DNA of 64,000 nt from Austropuccinia psidii (GCA_023105745.1 JALGQZ010000018.1:12165338-12229337), one strand, 5' to 3'; positions 1 to 12,846 are shown, counted from the first letter of the stretch. Translations and numbers: made by a program. Notes: a model not told the origin generated them from the letters alone.

Positions 1-169
1 GCTGGATTCTGCTACAAAGATCTTCTTGAAATGCCATGATTCCTTCCATTATTTCTAAAAGGGTATGGATGAAACTTAATTGCATATCTGATTACACCTC
101 TAATTGGGGTCTTTTACCTTCCTTTCTTTCAGTAAATCTTAATATTTTTTATTGAAATAATCCTGTAAC

Positions 170-755
170 TTAAACCTTTTGAAAAATAAATTTCATGATA
201 AAAAAAGAACACTTTAGAAGTCTAAAGTGACATTTGGGATGGAAATATTCCAGCTTTAATAAAGTTCTGTGGGTCATTTCATTGTGTTTTCGATGCTTGA
301 ATGGAATTCCAGAATGACCTCTATTGTTTTTTGTACCCTTCGAATTTCTTTCCATCTTCTCTTTGGCGAAATATTGAATTTTATTAAGTGAATAATGGGG
401 AATTTTTCCCGAAGGATGAGATGCTATTGGGGGAAGATTGATTAATTGCTTGAATTTATCAGCGTAAATTATTCCCAAAAACTCATGGTATTTCCTTTCA
501 GTTGCCATCGTCATATTTCTTACCACATCCAAAAGGTTCCCCAATTAAAATTTGAATCCAGACTTTGAAAATTTCATAAGAACCTTCAACTATATAGGTT
601 TATTAGTGTCCTCAGTTGGGAATTCTATTGATCCAAAAGGAAATGAAACCCTGTTTGAAGGGTATCCAAGTAGTGATCAGATAATTGACAATTGCTGCAG
701 GGGGCCTTCTTTGGAGATTAGGCCAGATTTGGATTGTATTCTTGTTTTTTGAGAT
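170..755 (-). pseudogene. MULE (Mutator-like) transposase remnant, C-terminal part
   Basis: Read on the minus strand, the stretch just below 755 gives a W-x-P-F-K-x-G-F-I-S-F-W-I-N-like run, followed after stops by a 124-residue frame (544 down to 170). That frame contains G-N-L-L-D-V-V, T-E-R-K-Y-H-E and G-K-I-P-H-Y-S-L-N-K-I. In MULE/FAR1-type transposases a 'W...FV..W' segment is followed by a region of this kind, downstream of the DDE core. No catalytic triad, zinc finger or terminal inverted repeat is visible here, so this is an isolated piece. The family call rests on residual pattern only and could be wrong; any function is lost because of in-frame stops between the two pieces. Confidence 0.5.
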
Positions 756-2862
756 GAGTGTACCACCTAGAGAATATCCAGGAAGAAATAATTTATTGTT
801 AGTATCATATTAACCCAAAAAAATGAGTTCATTGTGTCATGAATATTTCTGTCCTTTTTATATCTCCCAAGTCTTTGGTAATCTGGGGGAGTAGATTTTT
901 GTTGATGTTCCAAACTCACAAGAGGATAATGGATATTTAATGTAGCTTTTTAACGGAGTTAATTGAAGCCAGATCTCTGTAATTGAAAAATACAGGGGGA
1001 TCGGGTATTCCATATGTTTCCAGGATCCTTGTTCTGAGGGTTTGAAGGGCCCAATAGTAAGGGCTTTCATCTTAATCCAGAAAGAAAAAAATGCCACAAT
1101 GAATGGTTTTGATTTTGAGCTTCATCCAAAAATATGGATGAGTGGTAGGTCATATTTTCTTGTATTTGGAGTATATCGATAAGAATTATATGGTGGAAGG
1201 TCTTTCACAGATTTGAGGATGTTGGATAGAAGTGAAGAAATGAGCTGATGTGACTCAAACTATCCAGGTTGAGGGTATAAAAAAGTGCTTCAATAGGCTT
1301 TCTTCCTTGAAGGAATTTCTTGTTTTGAGTAGCTTTTTCATTGTAGATTTTTTTGATCAAATTTAGTCTTTAATCTTCCTATTCAGCTAACAGTTTGGCT
1401 TGGATTTTATGGGGCTTATTATTTGAAGTGAAAAGTTCCATTTGGGAGGTCTCTTCTTCATTTAGTTTTCTGTAGGTTTAATGGACCAAAGAATTTGATA
1501 AGCTCCAATTATTGCGTTCAGGGTTGATAAAATTTTGGTTCCAAAGATAATTATCATTTTATCTTTCAAATAAGAAAAAGAAAAGGACAATAAATCTCCA
1601 TTTTTTAGTATTTTTAATCATGACCACTCTTAGTAATGGCTCAAGATATGTAAAATCTTATTTTTAATTTATGGCCTTTAGGATTTGACCCTCTTTTAGA
1701 AACTTCCTAACAGTTAGACCGTATTACCTTTTTGAAATGTTTGAGAAAGAATTCATCTTCTTTGAATTTTCCTTCCATTTGTGGGTATAGCATTATGAAT
1801 TGTTTCCATTGAATAAGGTGAAGAAAGGAATAAGATTGAGTAATTCAAGTGAGGAAAGTGTGCTAAAAGATGGATGTGAGTGATTATCAAATTTAAAAAT
1901 GAAATTGAAGGGAGTGGATATTAAAATGAGAATGAAAATTCCCAGAAATGATATTGGGAGCGGGGATTGGAGTTTAAGAAAAATTTGAAGGTAAAAAAAG
2001 AAAAAAAGAAATAATAGAGGTTTTTTTGAGATATGGGTAATTGCGGAAAATCCCGTTTTATTGGCGGTGTCTGATGAAGGAGTTAATATCTTTGGTCATT
2101 GATAAAAGGAAGTAGAGATTTAGTGTGTAAAGATACAACTAAATTTAGAGTTTTCCGTTCCATATTGCATAATATGCCTCCTTTTCTTGGGGGGGATTTA
2201 CATGAAAACAATCCTCAAAGATTTTTGAAAATACAATAGGGAGTATTTTTTCTGTTACTTTATATTTTTGAATTGAAATTGATTTTTGTTCAAATATGGC
2301 ATAGAATGAATTTTTTTTTCTGAAAATACTTACCACTAGTTTTAAGAAAACTTGCAAAATTGGTTTTGAAAACCCCCTTTGGTTATAGAAAATAATTATG
2401 ATTTGTTTTATAACAAAGCCCAAAAAGCTTTTGTAAAAACCATTTATGTAAGAAAAAGGCTTTTAGGAAAAAACGGTTTGGTTTTTTTTGTCATAAGAAC
2501 CAGTTTTCTATGTAACAAACTTGTCTGTTATGAAAAAACGTTTTACATTTTAAAAAAATAATAATTTGTTGATTTTTTCGAAAAAAATGCTTTCTTGTAT
2601 TTTCATGAAAGAATCTTTTTTTTTTAAGAAAAAATCAGCTTTTTCTTTTTTTAAAAAAAATAATACGTTTTTCTCTTTGTTTGGAAACCCACTCTTGCTT
2701 GTTTTTTAAAGAAAAAACACTTTTTTGATGAAAAAAAAAACCTCAAAAAAAATTATAAAATTCTTTTTCTATTCATTATAAAAGAATTAATTTGATTCTT
2801 TTTATGAAGAAGTCCTACCAAGGTTTGGCCAAAAAAGAATGTTAAAATATTTGGGGCCATTC
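756..2862. other. Unassigned AT-rich spacer
   Basis: No convincing gene. Short open frames at 858-1097, 2145-2423 and 2379-2561 have no recognisable motif. From about 2380 to 2760 the sequence is dominated by runs of T and A (imperfect AAAAGCTTTT-like and oligo-A/T tracts). The part near 760-1100 may be further decayed MULE sequence, but I cannot read a domain there. Confidence 0.5.
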
Positions 2863-3576
2863 TGTTACAGGGGCTCTTCTATATGAAGAGGAACTGGCAC
2901 TCAGGGGATTGGGCTCACTTTCAGAGGGCTCAGAAAGGGTAAGAGGACAATTAACTAGTGGAGAAAAGATCGTATTTTTAATAAAATAAAGAGAATACGA
3001 AGCTCAAATAGCATGCAGTAACCAACAATAAAGGAAATCAAGTACCAGTCCACTTTTGCAACCTGTCAGAAAGATGAGAAGGGTTCATATGAAGATGGCC
3101 TCCAAAAATTCACTGAACAGGTGAGGGAAGACCAAGACTAACTTAAGAACTCTAAAGAGGATATTCCAATGAGTAAGAGTAAAATATTATCAATAATATA
3201 TCAAGTGTATTAATTAGCTGGGGAAAAGCTCCTCAAAGGGATAAAGAGGGGCTGGTATATGCAAGAATCCACCAGCCCTGATCCAAAGAGAGAAATTCTT
3301 ATGGATATTGATTAATTTGAATAATAAAGGCCCTTTACAGCAGGTGTGGTAAGACTTGGTAATATTACAGTTCCATATTGGTGCATCCAAATGGTATTTG
3401 ATGAATCATGCCTGTACATAGAATGAAAGGCTGTATTTGATGAATAACAAATTTATGATTGCTTCAAATTAAGAGTTCTGATACTGAATGCTTATATACA
3501 GCACTTAATTTATTTTTTGGTAATTTTGAGTGGGGATAAGTTTGAATAACCTTTACCCCTAGCTGTATCTGTGACA
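2863..3576 (-). mobile_element. Solo LTR, family A (Ty3), with target-site duplication
   Basis: The 714-bp block begins TGTTACAGGGGCTC and ends CTGTGACA. It aligns, in reverse complement, along its whole length to the 5' LTR of element A at 58818-59581: the blocks around 3200-3290 (TTTCCCCAGCTAATTAAT and the 'ccagcccctct' segment in sense orientation) and the outer ends both correspond. It is flanked by perfect 5-bp direct repeats CATTC (2858-2862 and 3577-3581). There is no internal coding region, so it is a solo LTR left by LTR-LTR recombination. Orientation is minus. Confidence 0.88.
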
Positions 3577-5407
3577 CATTCCAGGGTTTATTTTTCAAGA
3601 AATCAGCCAGGTCTTAGTAGGTGTGTGGCTGAAAGCATACCATTTTTTTCTAAAACACTGATGGATTTTAATTAATTTAGTAAGATTCCAGTGTGAAATT
3701 TCCAATTTGAGGAATTATCTTGTATTCTTTGCATGTCTTTTATATTAAACTGAGCTCAAATGGAGAATAATTTTGTAATAGTTTCCATTCTAAATTTTGA
3801 ATTTTGAAAAATTGTGATTTTGTCTGTGATGTCTCAAATTTATGTATATTGTGAATGGATTCCTAGAGATTGAATATCTTAAATAGAATTTTGGAGAGCT
3901 ATATATCCCAAAAATTATTTTTATTACACAGTTTTTGCAATAATTGGAAAATTTTCAAAGTTTACAGTCTGCTTATAATTTTCCTGCTTATATGTTAATG
4001 ATATATTAAATACATTTTAAAACAAAATTATTAATATATATCTATCTAAATACAATGAATAAGTATTAAATTGAATATTAATCAGATTTTAATGTGAAAT
4101 ATTTGGAATTTTGAGTATCATTCCTTATTCTCAGATCTCCATCCGAAAATATTAATTAATTTCAGGTGTCGTAAGCTCCATAGTATTCACAAATATCTCA
4201 AACAACTCATGAGTATCTTTTGAGTATAAATCTATTATAATATTCAGAGCTTCTAGGAATAACTAACCCATTAATCAATTTTATCTTTTGTTCCTGAGGA
4301 AACTATGGAATAGATACAGAAGCCAAAAATAAATTGAATTTGTTTCCTATCCATTTCCAAGCTGGTAACCAAGCTGTATTTAAATTACTACAGCTTATTG
4401 AAGATTTTCATTTCTTTCTCATGTTGAATGCGGCTAAGGCCCCCAAGGCTCTATAAGATTTACCTCATAGTACATTTTATTGACTCCTCTTAATGAGATT
4501 TGTAATCAAAAAGGCTTTATGCCTTTCAAAGAAGAGCAAGAAAAATTGATAAATCTTTATTAACCCTAATCAAGAAATTTTTTGAAAAATTGGTTTTAAC
4601 TTAATTTTGGGGTCCTCCATAATCCCCAATAAGCTTTGAAGATGCTTTAGTTTGCAAAAAAACAAACCATGTGAATTTTTGAGAAAAAAGGTAAATCACA
4701 AATGGAAAGGGTCATGAAATGGTATTTCAATTTTGTAATCTCAATATATTCTTCTAAAAAAGGTAATGGTATTGGGATTTTATGGGTTAGTTGCTTGTTA
4801 AGAAGATTTTTTGAAAAGAAACATGCAGAGCAAAGTGTGTACTATGCTTGTGTTCATAAATGAATAATTACAGACTTGGCCAAAAATAGATGTACCAAAA
4901 TATTTTCCTCAAAAGTGTTTGTTTGATGAAATCATCATATGATAAAAGCTTATTGGAAACTTTTTGGATTTCATAATTGGAATTTTATCTCACTTCTTTT
5001 TCCTTAAATATTTCAAAATGTCTTTTTTGGCCATCTTGGTGAGATTAAATTTGAAAGAAAAACTTATAAAATTCTTTCAGGTTTCTTTCAACCACCAGAT
5101 ATCATTCAGAAAAGACAATCCAAATATGTAAAAAAAGAGATATTTATTGAAAAAGTAATTGTTTACATTAATCTACCAGCACACTATTAATAATAATACT
5201 AAGATGTTCTCTTATTTTAGTTAATAAGCCTATAGAATTGGATAGAAGCTACACCACCTGCTATTAATGGAGGACTGACTTGTCCCTTTGAAATATAATT
5301 CTGTTAAAGGGGGAGAAAGTGAAAACATTTTGGGGAAGAGGAATTTTATTTTGTCTGGGGTAGCCATTTTTCTCTCTAGAATCTCTCTTTTAATCAATGT
5401 CTTCCAC
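3577..5407. other. Unassigned AT-rich spacer
   Basis: No open frame with recognisable motifs and no repeat shared with the rest of the window could be identified. A purine-rich patch (about 5308-5340) precedes the edge of element B. The stretch may be relic transposon DNA too decayed to classify. Confidence 0.45.
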
Positions 5408-5730
5408 TGTCACAGGGGCTCTTGGAAATAACAATAGTGACCTGGAAGTCAGAAATAAGGGAACTCACTTGGTAGATTCAAAAGGAATCAAATAAGTAAA
5501 AGAAGAATAAATTTCTTTAATACAAGAAGAGTGCAAGTAAAAAATATGAGGAAATCATAAGAAGGAAGCCATAAAAGTCAGTCCTTTATTAACCTTTCCA
5601 ACCTGCCAGAAAAGGAACAATGGAATTAGTAAAGGATATGTCCACAATTATTCACTAACAGTGGAAGAAAAAAGTTGCGAATTGATGACTTAGAAATATC
5701 AGTATTTCCTCGCAAAAATGAAATAAAATT

Positions 5731-5759
5731 ATAATAATAATAATAATAATAATAATAAA
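5731..5759. repeat. ATA/AAT microsatellite
   Basis: About ten uninterrupted ATA units inside the 3' LTR of element B. The matching position in the other LTR (about 15220) lacks the expansion, so the array grew after insertion. Confidence 0.9.
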
Positions 5760-6709
5760 TCCAGTAGACTAATCAACTGGGGAAAAAGTCCCTATTGGAT
5801 GAAAGAGTGGCCAGTAGATGTGAAGAGTTGAAAGATTGAATCCCCATCTGTATTAATAGTTTAATCTGTATTTACTGTTTTGGGAAATGAACTGGGTGCT
5901 TTGACAGCCACATTATTTGAATTGAATTGACTCAAAAGGGTCAATGCCATACAGATTGTATTAGCACAGTCTGTATGAATGAATTGATCTGTAAAAGGAG
6001 TGTTGCAGAATTGACACATTGACCGCTGATATGAATCACTGCCTCCTTGAGATATCCTTGAAAATCCTCAACAATTATTCCTTTGGGGGGGATACTGTAT
6101 AAACAGAAAAGACCAATACCTGAATGGGCCAGGTGATTGGTGTCCTTGAATGGCCTTTCTGTAGTTCTACTAATTACTTCCCATGCTGTAGGGATGGATG
6201 TCCTTGAAAACCTGCCTTTCAAAATAGGATTGATGGTTGGATAGTTATTTTAGATTAAGTATTTTGCTACTTATATTGGCTCCTTTGGATTTATGATGCA
6301 AAATGGTGCATTATGGTGTATTACACCATATATGGCATTTGGGTTCCTCTTGGCCAAAATGTTCTTTGGGGCCCAAAGAGATGGGCCCCATTTAATTTAG
6401 GCCAAAAGGGGCCTGGGCAATCCTATGGACCACAAGCCAAGATTTATGGCCTACAAACCATAGAACTACGGTCAGCAGGGGGTCAAAATCGACCAAAAAG
6501 GCCATTTAGGCCAAAAGCTTCATAATGAAAGGGGTCAGGCCAAAGGTCCATAGGCATCTGGAATTATGGAGAGCCCCCCAGGCCCAATTCCACTGGGAGC
6601 CAAGGATTATGAAAAAGGTCCTGTGAAGCCAGAATGGCCATAAAGAGATAAGTATGGCCTGTTGGTCATAAAAGGAAAAATAGGGACAATTAGCCATAAG
6701 CTCACCTAT

Positions 6710-8507
6710 TGTGAGTCTTAGAGGTATTTTTATATACCCAAAATACCACAAAATAAAGAATTATGTTTTAATTATAAGTAAATTTATTCTTTTATATTAT
6801 ACAAAAAAATCAAAATACAAATATAATATTTATATACAAATTTAAGAATTTCATTTTAATATAAAATTAAAATTACATTGAAATCTGAGATTGTGAAAAC
6901 ACATTTATTTGAAAAAATTAGGTAAAAATAAATTTTCAACAAAAATATTAAAATTAAAATATTTTTGGCAAAAAGTTAAATAGAATTATTATAGCTTTCT
7001 ATCCAATAAGAATTCTGATGAAAATTCTTCAACCATTGTATTCCTCCTAAAAATTAAGGAGGTGTCACCTCTGGGTAAAATTTCTATAACTCAACTCTAT
7101 AAATAAGCTTAAATTAGGTTTCTAGTATTTTCTGTATAAAAATTAAAAATCCTCAAAATATCAATTTAATTCACACCAAATGTGGTGGTAAACATCAATC
7201 TTTGTGTTAAAAGGGAGGTGTGGTGTGTAGTTTAGAAGCTATGAGGAATGGAATTATTTTCAATTGAAATGTCAAAATGTGTGTGTATTACATAAGTGAA
7301 CTTTGATTTACATATGAGTTATCAATTATTACAGTTGTGTACTGTAAGAACTCAATTGAGCCACATATGTAAATTACAGGTATACTAAATTATAAGGAAT
7401 TAAAGAAAAGATAGATTGCAAAGTTTAATTCTGGGGTAGAAAAGCAATCTTGGCTCCAAGGGTGCCAGCCTCCCCCAAATTCCTTGCTGACAGACATGGG
7501 ATGTCAAAATTAACACCAAATTTCATCACTTTTGGCCTGGAATTGAGTCACAGGCTCTGTGACTTAATTGATGATGATGTTTTGATACCAACCAGGGAAG
7601 GTTTAACTATTGCCAAGAGGGTAAAACTACTCTTAAGTTAAAACAATCTTAGTAAAAACAGTTTCAGCTGGTTCTGAAATCTCTCACACATATTTTGACA
7701 TGCTTTGAAGGCTCCAACCAAGTTATTGCTATAGCAATGGCTGATTTAAGGGTCTAACATGGCTAAAACAAGCCCTTTTTTGGTCCAAAACAGGGTTCAA
7801 TGATTCCATAATTGGCTTTTCTGCTTTCAAAGTGTTTAGCAAAACTGACAAGAGTAAAACTTACCTTTTGAGTAAGAAAATTTGTTGCTATAAAATAAGG
7901 CTTTGCCCCACTTTTCTCTTCATGTTATAATCTGTTCCTTTTATAATGAGCTTAAAGACTGTTAAGCCAATCAATATGATATTAAAACCACCATTTTTAT
8001 ATCATTTCAAACCTTTTCAACTCGTGAAAAAAGTATTATAATCATTGTTTGCAACTCTCATAATCATTTTTACCCTTGAACCACCCCAAAAGTAAATGAA
8101 AGCATCTTTCATCACTGTTAAATTTGTCACTTTGTTTCCAAATTCACTCTTGTCTATTTTGAGAGTTTTTCCTCTTTGATGATACTTTTAAATAAAATTT
8201 TTTATATCAATTTTCTGAGGTTCTGTTATCAATTAATTTCAATTGAAACTTATCTTGAAGAAATCTCTTTCTTAGCCTTAGATATCACTTGTAGAGTATT
8301 TTTGGATAGATTTTCATTGTTGGTGAAACAATAAATATTTTTAATATTATTGTTTTATACTTAAAAAGTTAAAAACATTAAATTTTGTATTTTTTTCTCT
8401 TAGAACTCTTAAGCTTTACTATTTTTTAATGAATTTTACCATATACAAATTTTGAGGACAGGAAAAGTACTTAATTTTTAATTAAAGTTTCATATCCACA
8501 CTTTACA
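6710..8507 (+). mobile_element. Solo LTR, family F, nested in element B's LTR
   Basis: The 1798-bp block runs from TGTGAGTCTTAGAGG to CATATCCACACTTTACA. It matches, in opposite orientation, the LTR at 31642-33346 belonging to element E; its first bases also match the LTR beginning at 63697. Flanking 5-mers CCTAT (6705-6709) and CCCAT (8508-8512) differ at one base and fit a 5-bp target duplication. The two flanks rejoin to the sequence found intact in B's other LTR near 16246-16255, which confirms the nesting. No internal genes are present. The 63-codon open frame at 7450-7641 is not conserved as protein and is not called. Confidence 0.88.
7541..7569. promoter_or_regulatory. Hairpin with paired bZIP-like sites in F LTR
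   Basis: Arms of 13 bases (AATTGAGTCACAG, three-base loop, CTGTGACTTAATT; 12 of 13 pair). The left arm contains TGAGTCA, the classical Gcn4/AP-1 core. The same structure is perfect (13/13) in the E LTR at 32561-32589. A regulatory role is inference. Confidence 0.5.
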
Positions 8508-8522
8508 CCCATGGTTGTGAAA

Positions 8523-8545
8523 GTGCCCCTTCCCCACCCTTAATT
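8523..8545 (-). other. Polypurine tract of element B
   Basis: On the minus strand this reads AATTAAGGGTGGGGAAGGGG followed by CAC, immediately upstream of the 3' LTR start. That is the expected place and composition of the plus-strand primer of an LTR retrotransposon. Confidence 0.7.
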
Positions 8546-9199
8546 GTGAGCTCCTGAGAGCCAACACAAGGTAAAGCCCTTTGAGACTTGTTGAAAAGAT
8601 TGGAAATTGAATTTCCAAGAGGGCTTTTTTTGACATAAAATTGAAACTGATATCAAATTTTCTTTTCTACTTAAAGTTTTTAAAGGATTGACAGAGATTT
8701 TTAATAAAAAAGATATAAGAGAAAAACTTTGCAAATAAAGGATGAGAAGAAATAAAAAAGAGGAGAAAACAAAATAAATAGAAAATAAGCTTTAGTAGGT
8801 TCCAATATTGATCACTGAGGTTGATAACTTATGTGAATTGGCCAAATACCTGGAAAAAAAGTTTTATTCCAAGTTCTCACATAGTGGTCAAGGTGATGTT
8901 TTGACAGATTGTAGAACCATCAGGGGAGTGCACACCAGGAGAGGAACTTACTTTTGGTAGTTACCAATTCTTCCAGTGCCACAAAAAAAATGACTTGGAT
9001 TGGTAAATAATTGGCAATTAGAAAGAAAGAAGCTGTCCAATTTTTCCAAGTGTAAATGGCCATAAAGATTGGAATTGAAGCTGGAAGCTTGGACAGAGCC
9101 CTATGTCCAAAGAGTTTAAAAGTGCTCACAGAGTTACAAAGGGAATTATTACAACAATAAAGGGTAGAGTACCTCCAAAGGTGCATACCAGGAGTTGGA
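8546..9199 (-). other. 3' untranslated end of element B
   Basis: Between chromodomain and polypurine tract. It carries a short imperfect direct duplication: an 'accaggag...gaacttactttt' motif near 8933-8956 and again near 9187-9211. No coding capacity beyond frames broken by stops is seen. Confidence 0.5.
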
Positions 9200-9600
9200 A
9201 CTTACTTTAAGAACATCCTTTCCCCACCAAGCACCATAAAAATAAAACTCTTGAAGAATATGTTCCTGTCTTGTCAGGATATAGTGAGTAGAAGTCTTTG
9301 ACAAGTGCAGGAAATCTTCTTGTGGCTTTTGGTGTGTTCCCAAGCAAATATTTCTGGGTACTGACTGAAACCTTTCCATTCCACAAAAGACCATGAGTTT
9401 CCTCTTTTGAATTTTCAAGACTTCCCATTCCTCTTTTTCTTAAATGATGATTGGTGAAGGAGGTTCTTGATTCCTATTTGGGATTTTTGATGTCATTACT
9501 GGTTTCAGGAGGGAAATATGGAATACTGTATCAATGGACTTCCATTAAGATGGGAGCTTGAGGTGAAAATAATGATTGCTTACTTTCTGAATGATAGGAA
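9200..9600 (-). pseudogene. Element B chromodomain (frameshifted)
   Basis: The end of the pol polyprotein. Minus-strand frames overlapping 9428-9207 and 9418-9149 share pieces of a chromodomain-like tail: a K-R-K-L/E-E-T segment, a W-x-G-K segment and then V-K-D-F-Y-S-L-Y-P-D-K. The reading passes between two frames, so at least one indel is present. In chromoviruses this C-terminal domain follows integrase and helps direct integration to marked chromatin. The chromodomain identification rests on position and residual motifs; the aromatic cage cannot be verified. Confidence 0.6.
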
Positions 9601-10600
9601 AATAACTCAATCATCTTCCTGGAATTTTTTTGGTAGGTCTTGTTTATTTAATGTTCTTGGTGGAAAACTATAAAATGTCACAATAGTTAGCTAGGTGGAC
9701 TTTCTCTACTCTTATCTGCATACCTCTTAAACCTATTTATGGAAAGTTCAATTTTTCTCTGGAAAACCTGCTGTACTGATTGTACTTTTGTTATACCTTC
9801 CCAGAAGGAGTGTCTTTAGTAGTTTTAACTGGGTCAAATCAAGGATCCCTTCCATAAATAGTGAAAAAAAGTGTTTTTTTGAAGAGTGGTCAAAGTTATT
9901 GTAGGAAAGCTGAGCCAGATGGAGAGAGATATGTCAATCATCTTGATGATAACTAAAATACATAAAAAGATGCTGTTCTAGTATCTGTTTAACCTCTCTG
10001 TCTGTCCATCATTTTCAAGATGGTAAGAAGGTTAAAGATATCTTGAAATCTTGAGCTTCTGACAAAGGTTGGTTCAGAAAGAAGCAGAAAACAGGTCTTC
10101 CATCATTTAAAATTCTTTAAAGAATTCCATTCATTGAGAAAATATTTTTGATTAATAAATGGGCTAAATCCAGTGAGGTACTTGAAGAAATTATTGGAAT
10201 AAATATTACCATTTTTGAGAATATTTCCACTATGACCAGAACTGAGTCAAAATAGCTGGACAGTGGCAATTGAGTGATGAAGTCTATTGAGAGAAAAATC
10301 CAAGGGCCATTTGGAATTGGAAGAGGCTTTAGTAATCCAGAATTCTCTTGATGAATGTTCTTGTTTAATGAGCACTGTTGACAGGATGAAAGACAATCCT
10401 TAATGAAGTGAGTCATTCCAGACCAGTTAAAATAATGCTTGACAAGCTTGATAGTCTTCTCTTGACAAGCTTGGCCAGTTAGTGGAGAGCCATTGTGGTT
10501 TATAAATATATTGAGTTGGATTGTAGGGTCATTTGGGACCACCACCAGATCTTTGAAAGAAGGAGTTTGTAAGAAGAATCAAGAGGATAATCTTGTACAG
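9601..10600 (-). pseudogene. Element B integrase
   Basis: The best open piece is 10545-10117 on the minus strand (142 residues). It contains an HHCC-type zinc-finger remnant (H-N-G-S-P-L-T-G-Q ... C-x2-C in S-S-C-Q-Q-C-S) and the start of the catalytic core with the first Asp in L-S-I-D-F-I-T-Q-L-P. Downstream of it (lower coordinates, 10116 to about 9650) the core continues only with stops and frame changes. The integrase would insert the element's cDNA; this copy is dead. Confidence 0.8.
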
Positions 10601-10849
10601 ATTTACCTTTAATAAAATGCTGAAGGCTACTTCTATCTATATTGGAAATATTGCCATAATGCCTTTTGAATTTAGTCAATCAAATTTGAAAAAGAATCCA
10701 CCTTGACAGCAAAGAATTTGGACAGTTGGACTTCATCATGCCTAAAGAGGTGTTGAAAATTAATTGGATTCTTGCTGATTAAATCCTCCCCCCTCTCCAG
10801 GTAAATGTTTTCCAATGTGACAAGGTGTCAGTAAGAGTAGAAAGGTGAT

Positions 10850-12110
10850 CAGGGGAATCAGTTATTGAGAAATGAAATTCAGAAAGGAATTCAGCCCAGT
10901 AGGCTTGAAAGTGAGTAAGGACTTCTAAAGTAATTTAGTATTGAAAAGAGGAATTATTTGTGATAAACTCAAAAGGAGAAGAGAAATAAAGAAGAAAAGC
11001 CCTCCAAATCTTGGGGTCCCAGACTATTCCAAGGAGTTCCTTTTCATGAATCTCATAGTTGAGTCCCTCTGGAATGAGCTTGTGGCTAGAAAATGCGCTG
11101 GGATATTTCCCTGAGGAGATGACCTGAATCAGTACAGAACCTAAAGCATAAGCTGATTCATTGGTCTCTACAATGGTGGGTAGGGATGGATTGAAGTCAA
11201 GTCCTCTTTGAGTTTATTGAAATGGCTAAGAGCTACCTCATTGAGTGGGAAAACAGACTCTTCCTCAAGTAGTTTGGTGAGTGAGCTCATTTTTTTTGAA
11301 GAATTATTGATGAAATGGCGGTAGAAGTTGGTGAAGACAAGGAATTTTTGAAGGCCCTTGAAGCTTCTTTGGGGTGGCCAATTAAACATTTTCTGGAATT
11401 TTTATTGGTCCATCTTTAGGCCTTCAGAAGAAACAATATAGCATAAATAATCTATAATTGAGGTATGCAAAAGGCACTTGCAGGTCTTTGAAAAGTGGTT
11501 TTTGGCTCTGAGTCTGGTAAGAACAATAAATACATGGATGACATGTTCTTCCTCAGACTTGGGAAAAAACCATAATTTCATCCAAAAAACCATAATGGCA
11601 ACCAAAAAGCCACATCATAAGAATCAAGAAGATCAGAGAAATATCATTGAAAAGAGGCAGGAGAATTGGTGAGCCCAAATAGCATGACCAAGTACTCATA
11701 AATGCAATATTTTCTTTCCAAGAGATTTAAACTATTCATTAACCTCCTTGATTATGAGAAGGTTATATTCTCCAGGAAGATGAATCTTGGAGAAGATAGA
11801 AGAACCATTGAAAACAGTAAGAAGCTTATTAATAGTAGAAACAAGATATTTGTTCTTCCTGGTTACAGAATTAAGTTTTCAGTAATCAAGACACAAACAG
11901 AGGTCACCATCTTTCCTTTTGACAAAGAGGACAGGTTCTCCTGTTGGAGAGGATTTTGTCTGGATGAAAACTTTCTTTAAATTCTCTAAAGTGCAGGCCC
12001 TGAGCTTCTCTAAATCTTGATTTGAAAAAGAGTAGATTCCCCAGATGGAGGTATAGACCCTACAATTTGATATGATGATCACAGGCACAGTGAGGAGGAA
12101 GCTTCCCTGA
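10850..12110 (-). pseudogene. Element B reverse transcriptase and RNase H
   Basis: Pieces in order on the minus strand: 12088-11879 (R-A-x-x-L-E-N-L-K-K-V-F-I then P-V-L-F-V-K-R-K-D-G-D-L-C-L-C-L-D-Y, the RT entry motif), the active-site stretch near 11570-11590, 11605-11402 (S-E-E-E-H-V-I-H-V and S-S-E-G-L-K-M-D), and 11389-11168 (N-W-P-P-Q ... L-V-F-T-N-F-Y-R-H-F-I). In the best-fitting frame the catalytic box reads F-L-D-E instead of Y-L-D-D. RNase H follows to about 10850 with several stops. Many frame changes make this a pseudogene. Confidence 0.82.
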
Positions 12111-12329
12111 TTTCACCTTGAGAAATACATCCAAATAGTGGTGATAAGCAGAAGGAACAACATTCATCATGGTTTCAATTTCTTCTGGCTCTTCCTCTTC
12201 ATCCCAAAGCTTCTTTGGGGAGTCATGATAAGATGAAGGAGGAAGGTCAACATTTCCATGGAATAGATGAATTAAAGATATAGAATTATATTTTTAAACA
12301 TATTTTATCTCTTTAAAGACTTCATCTCT

Positions 12330-12846
12330 AGATTATAGTAATGTCTGGGGGGGAATTTATGGAAGTAATATGGACAGAATTTGGAAAAGATGATGTTCTG
12401 GAATCACCAACCAGAGCTGGGGAAGTAGTTGAGGTGGAAAAGGCATTACTGAGGGGAATAAGAGAATCACCCCAGTCCTTGTAGTCATTATTGAATGTGA
12501 TCTGACTTTTGCTCAAATCAATAGATGAATTGAAGTGATTAAGAAAGTAAAAGCCCATCATTAGGTCTTCTCCCTTGGGAGTATCAATGAATAAAAAAGT
12601 CTAATTCAAGTCTTTGGAAAGAAGGGAGCTCAACTTTATATTTAGCATGGTGAGTAAAAAAAGAAGGGGACTCTGAGGAGTCCAAACAATAATAGTGATG
12701 TTTTCTTGGAGTTCATACATGTTCAAAGAACACTTTTGAACAAACTGCTTTGAAATAAATGAGTTTGTAGCACCATAATCAATAAGAATACTGTAAATCA
12801 TATCAGAAAGAGAATGAAAAACAAAAATAAAGAGATTGTTTGACAC
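12330..12846 (-). pseudogene. Element B retropepsin-like protease
   Basis: The open frame 12846-12601 contains L-I-D-Y-G-A-T-N-S-F-I, the retropepsin D-[ST]-G-A site with the middle residue changed to Tyr, and is followed in another frame (12561-12328) by G-F-Y-F-L-N-H-F, which corresponds to G-Y-D-F-L-Y-H-F in element A. Both pieces align with the protease of A (61624-62343), including the downstream linker P-A-L-V-G and S-S/P-N-S-V-H-I. The frame is broken between them. Confidence 0.75.

Larger units (their letters stand above)
5408..8522 (-). mobile_element. 3' LTR of element B, split by an F solo LTR
   Basis: The parts 5408-6709 and 8508-8522 together form an LTR of about 1.3 kb. It opens TGTCACAGGGGCTC and matches 14911-16255 throughout, for example the block 'ggtgtccttgaatggcc' near 6140 and 15620. 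The outer 14 bases also match the family A LTR terminus, so A and B are related families. The split point carries the F-type insert 6710-8507. Confidence 0.85.

Noticed and set aside
7450..7641. 63-codon frame starting M-A-P-R-V-P
   Set aside because: Lies inside the F LTR; the matching stretch of the E LTR does not keep it as a protein frame.
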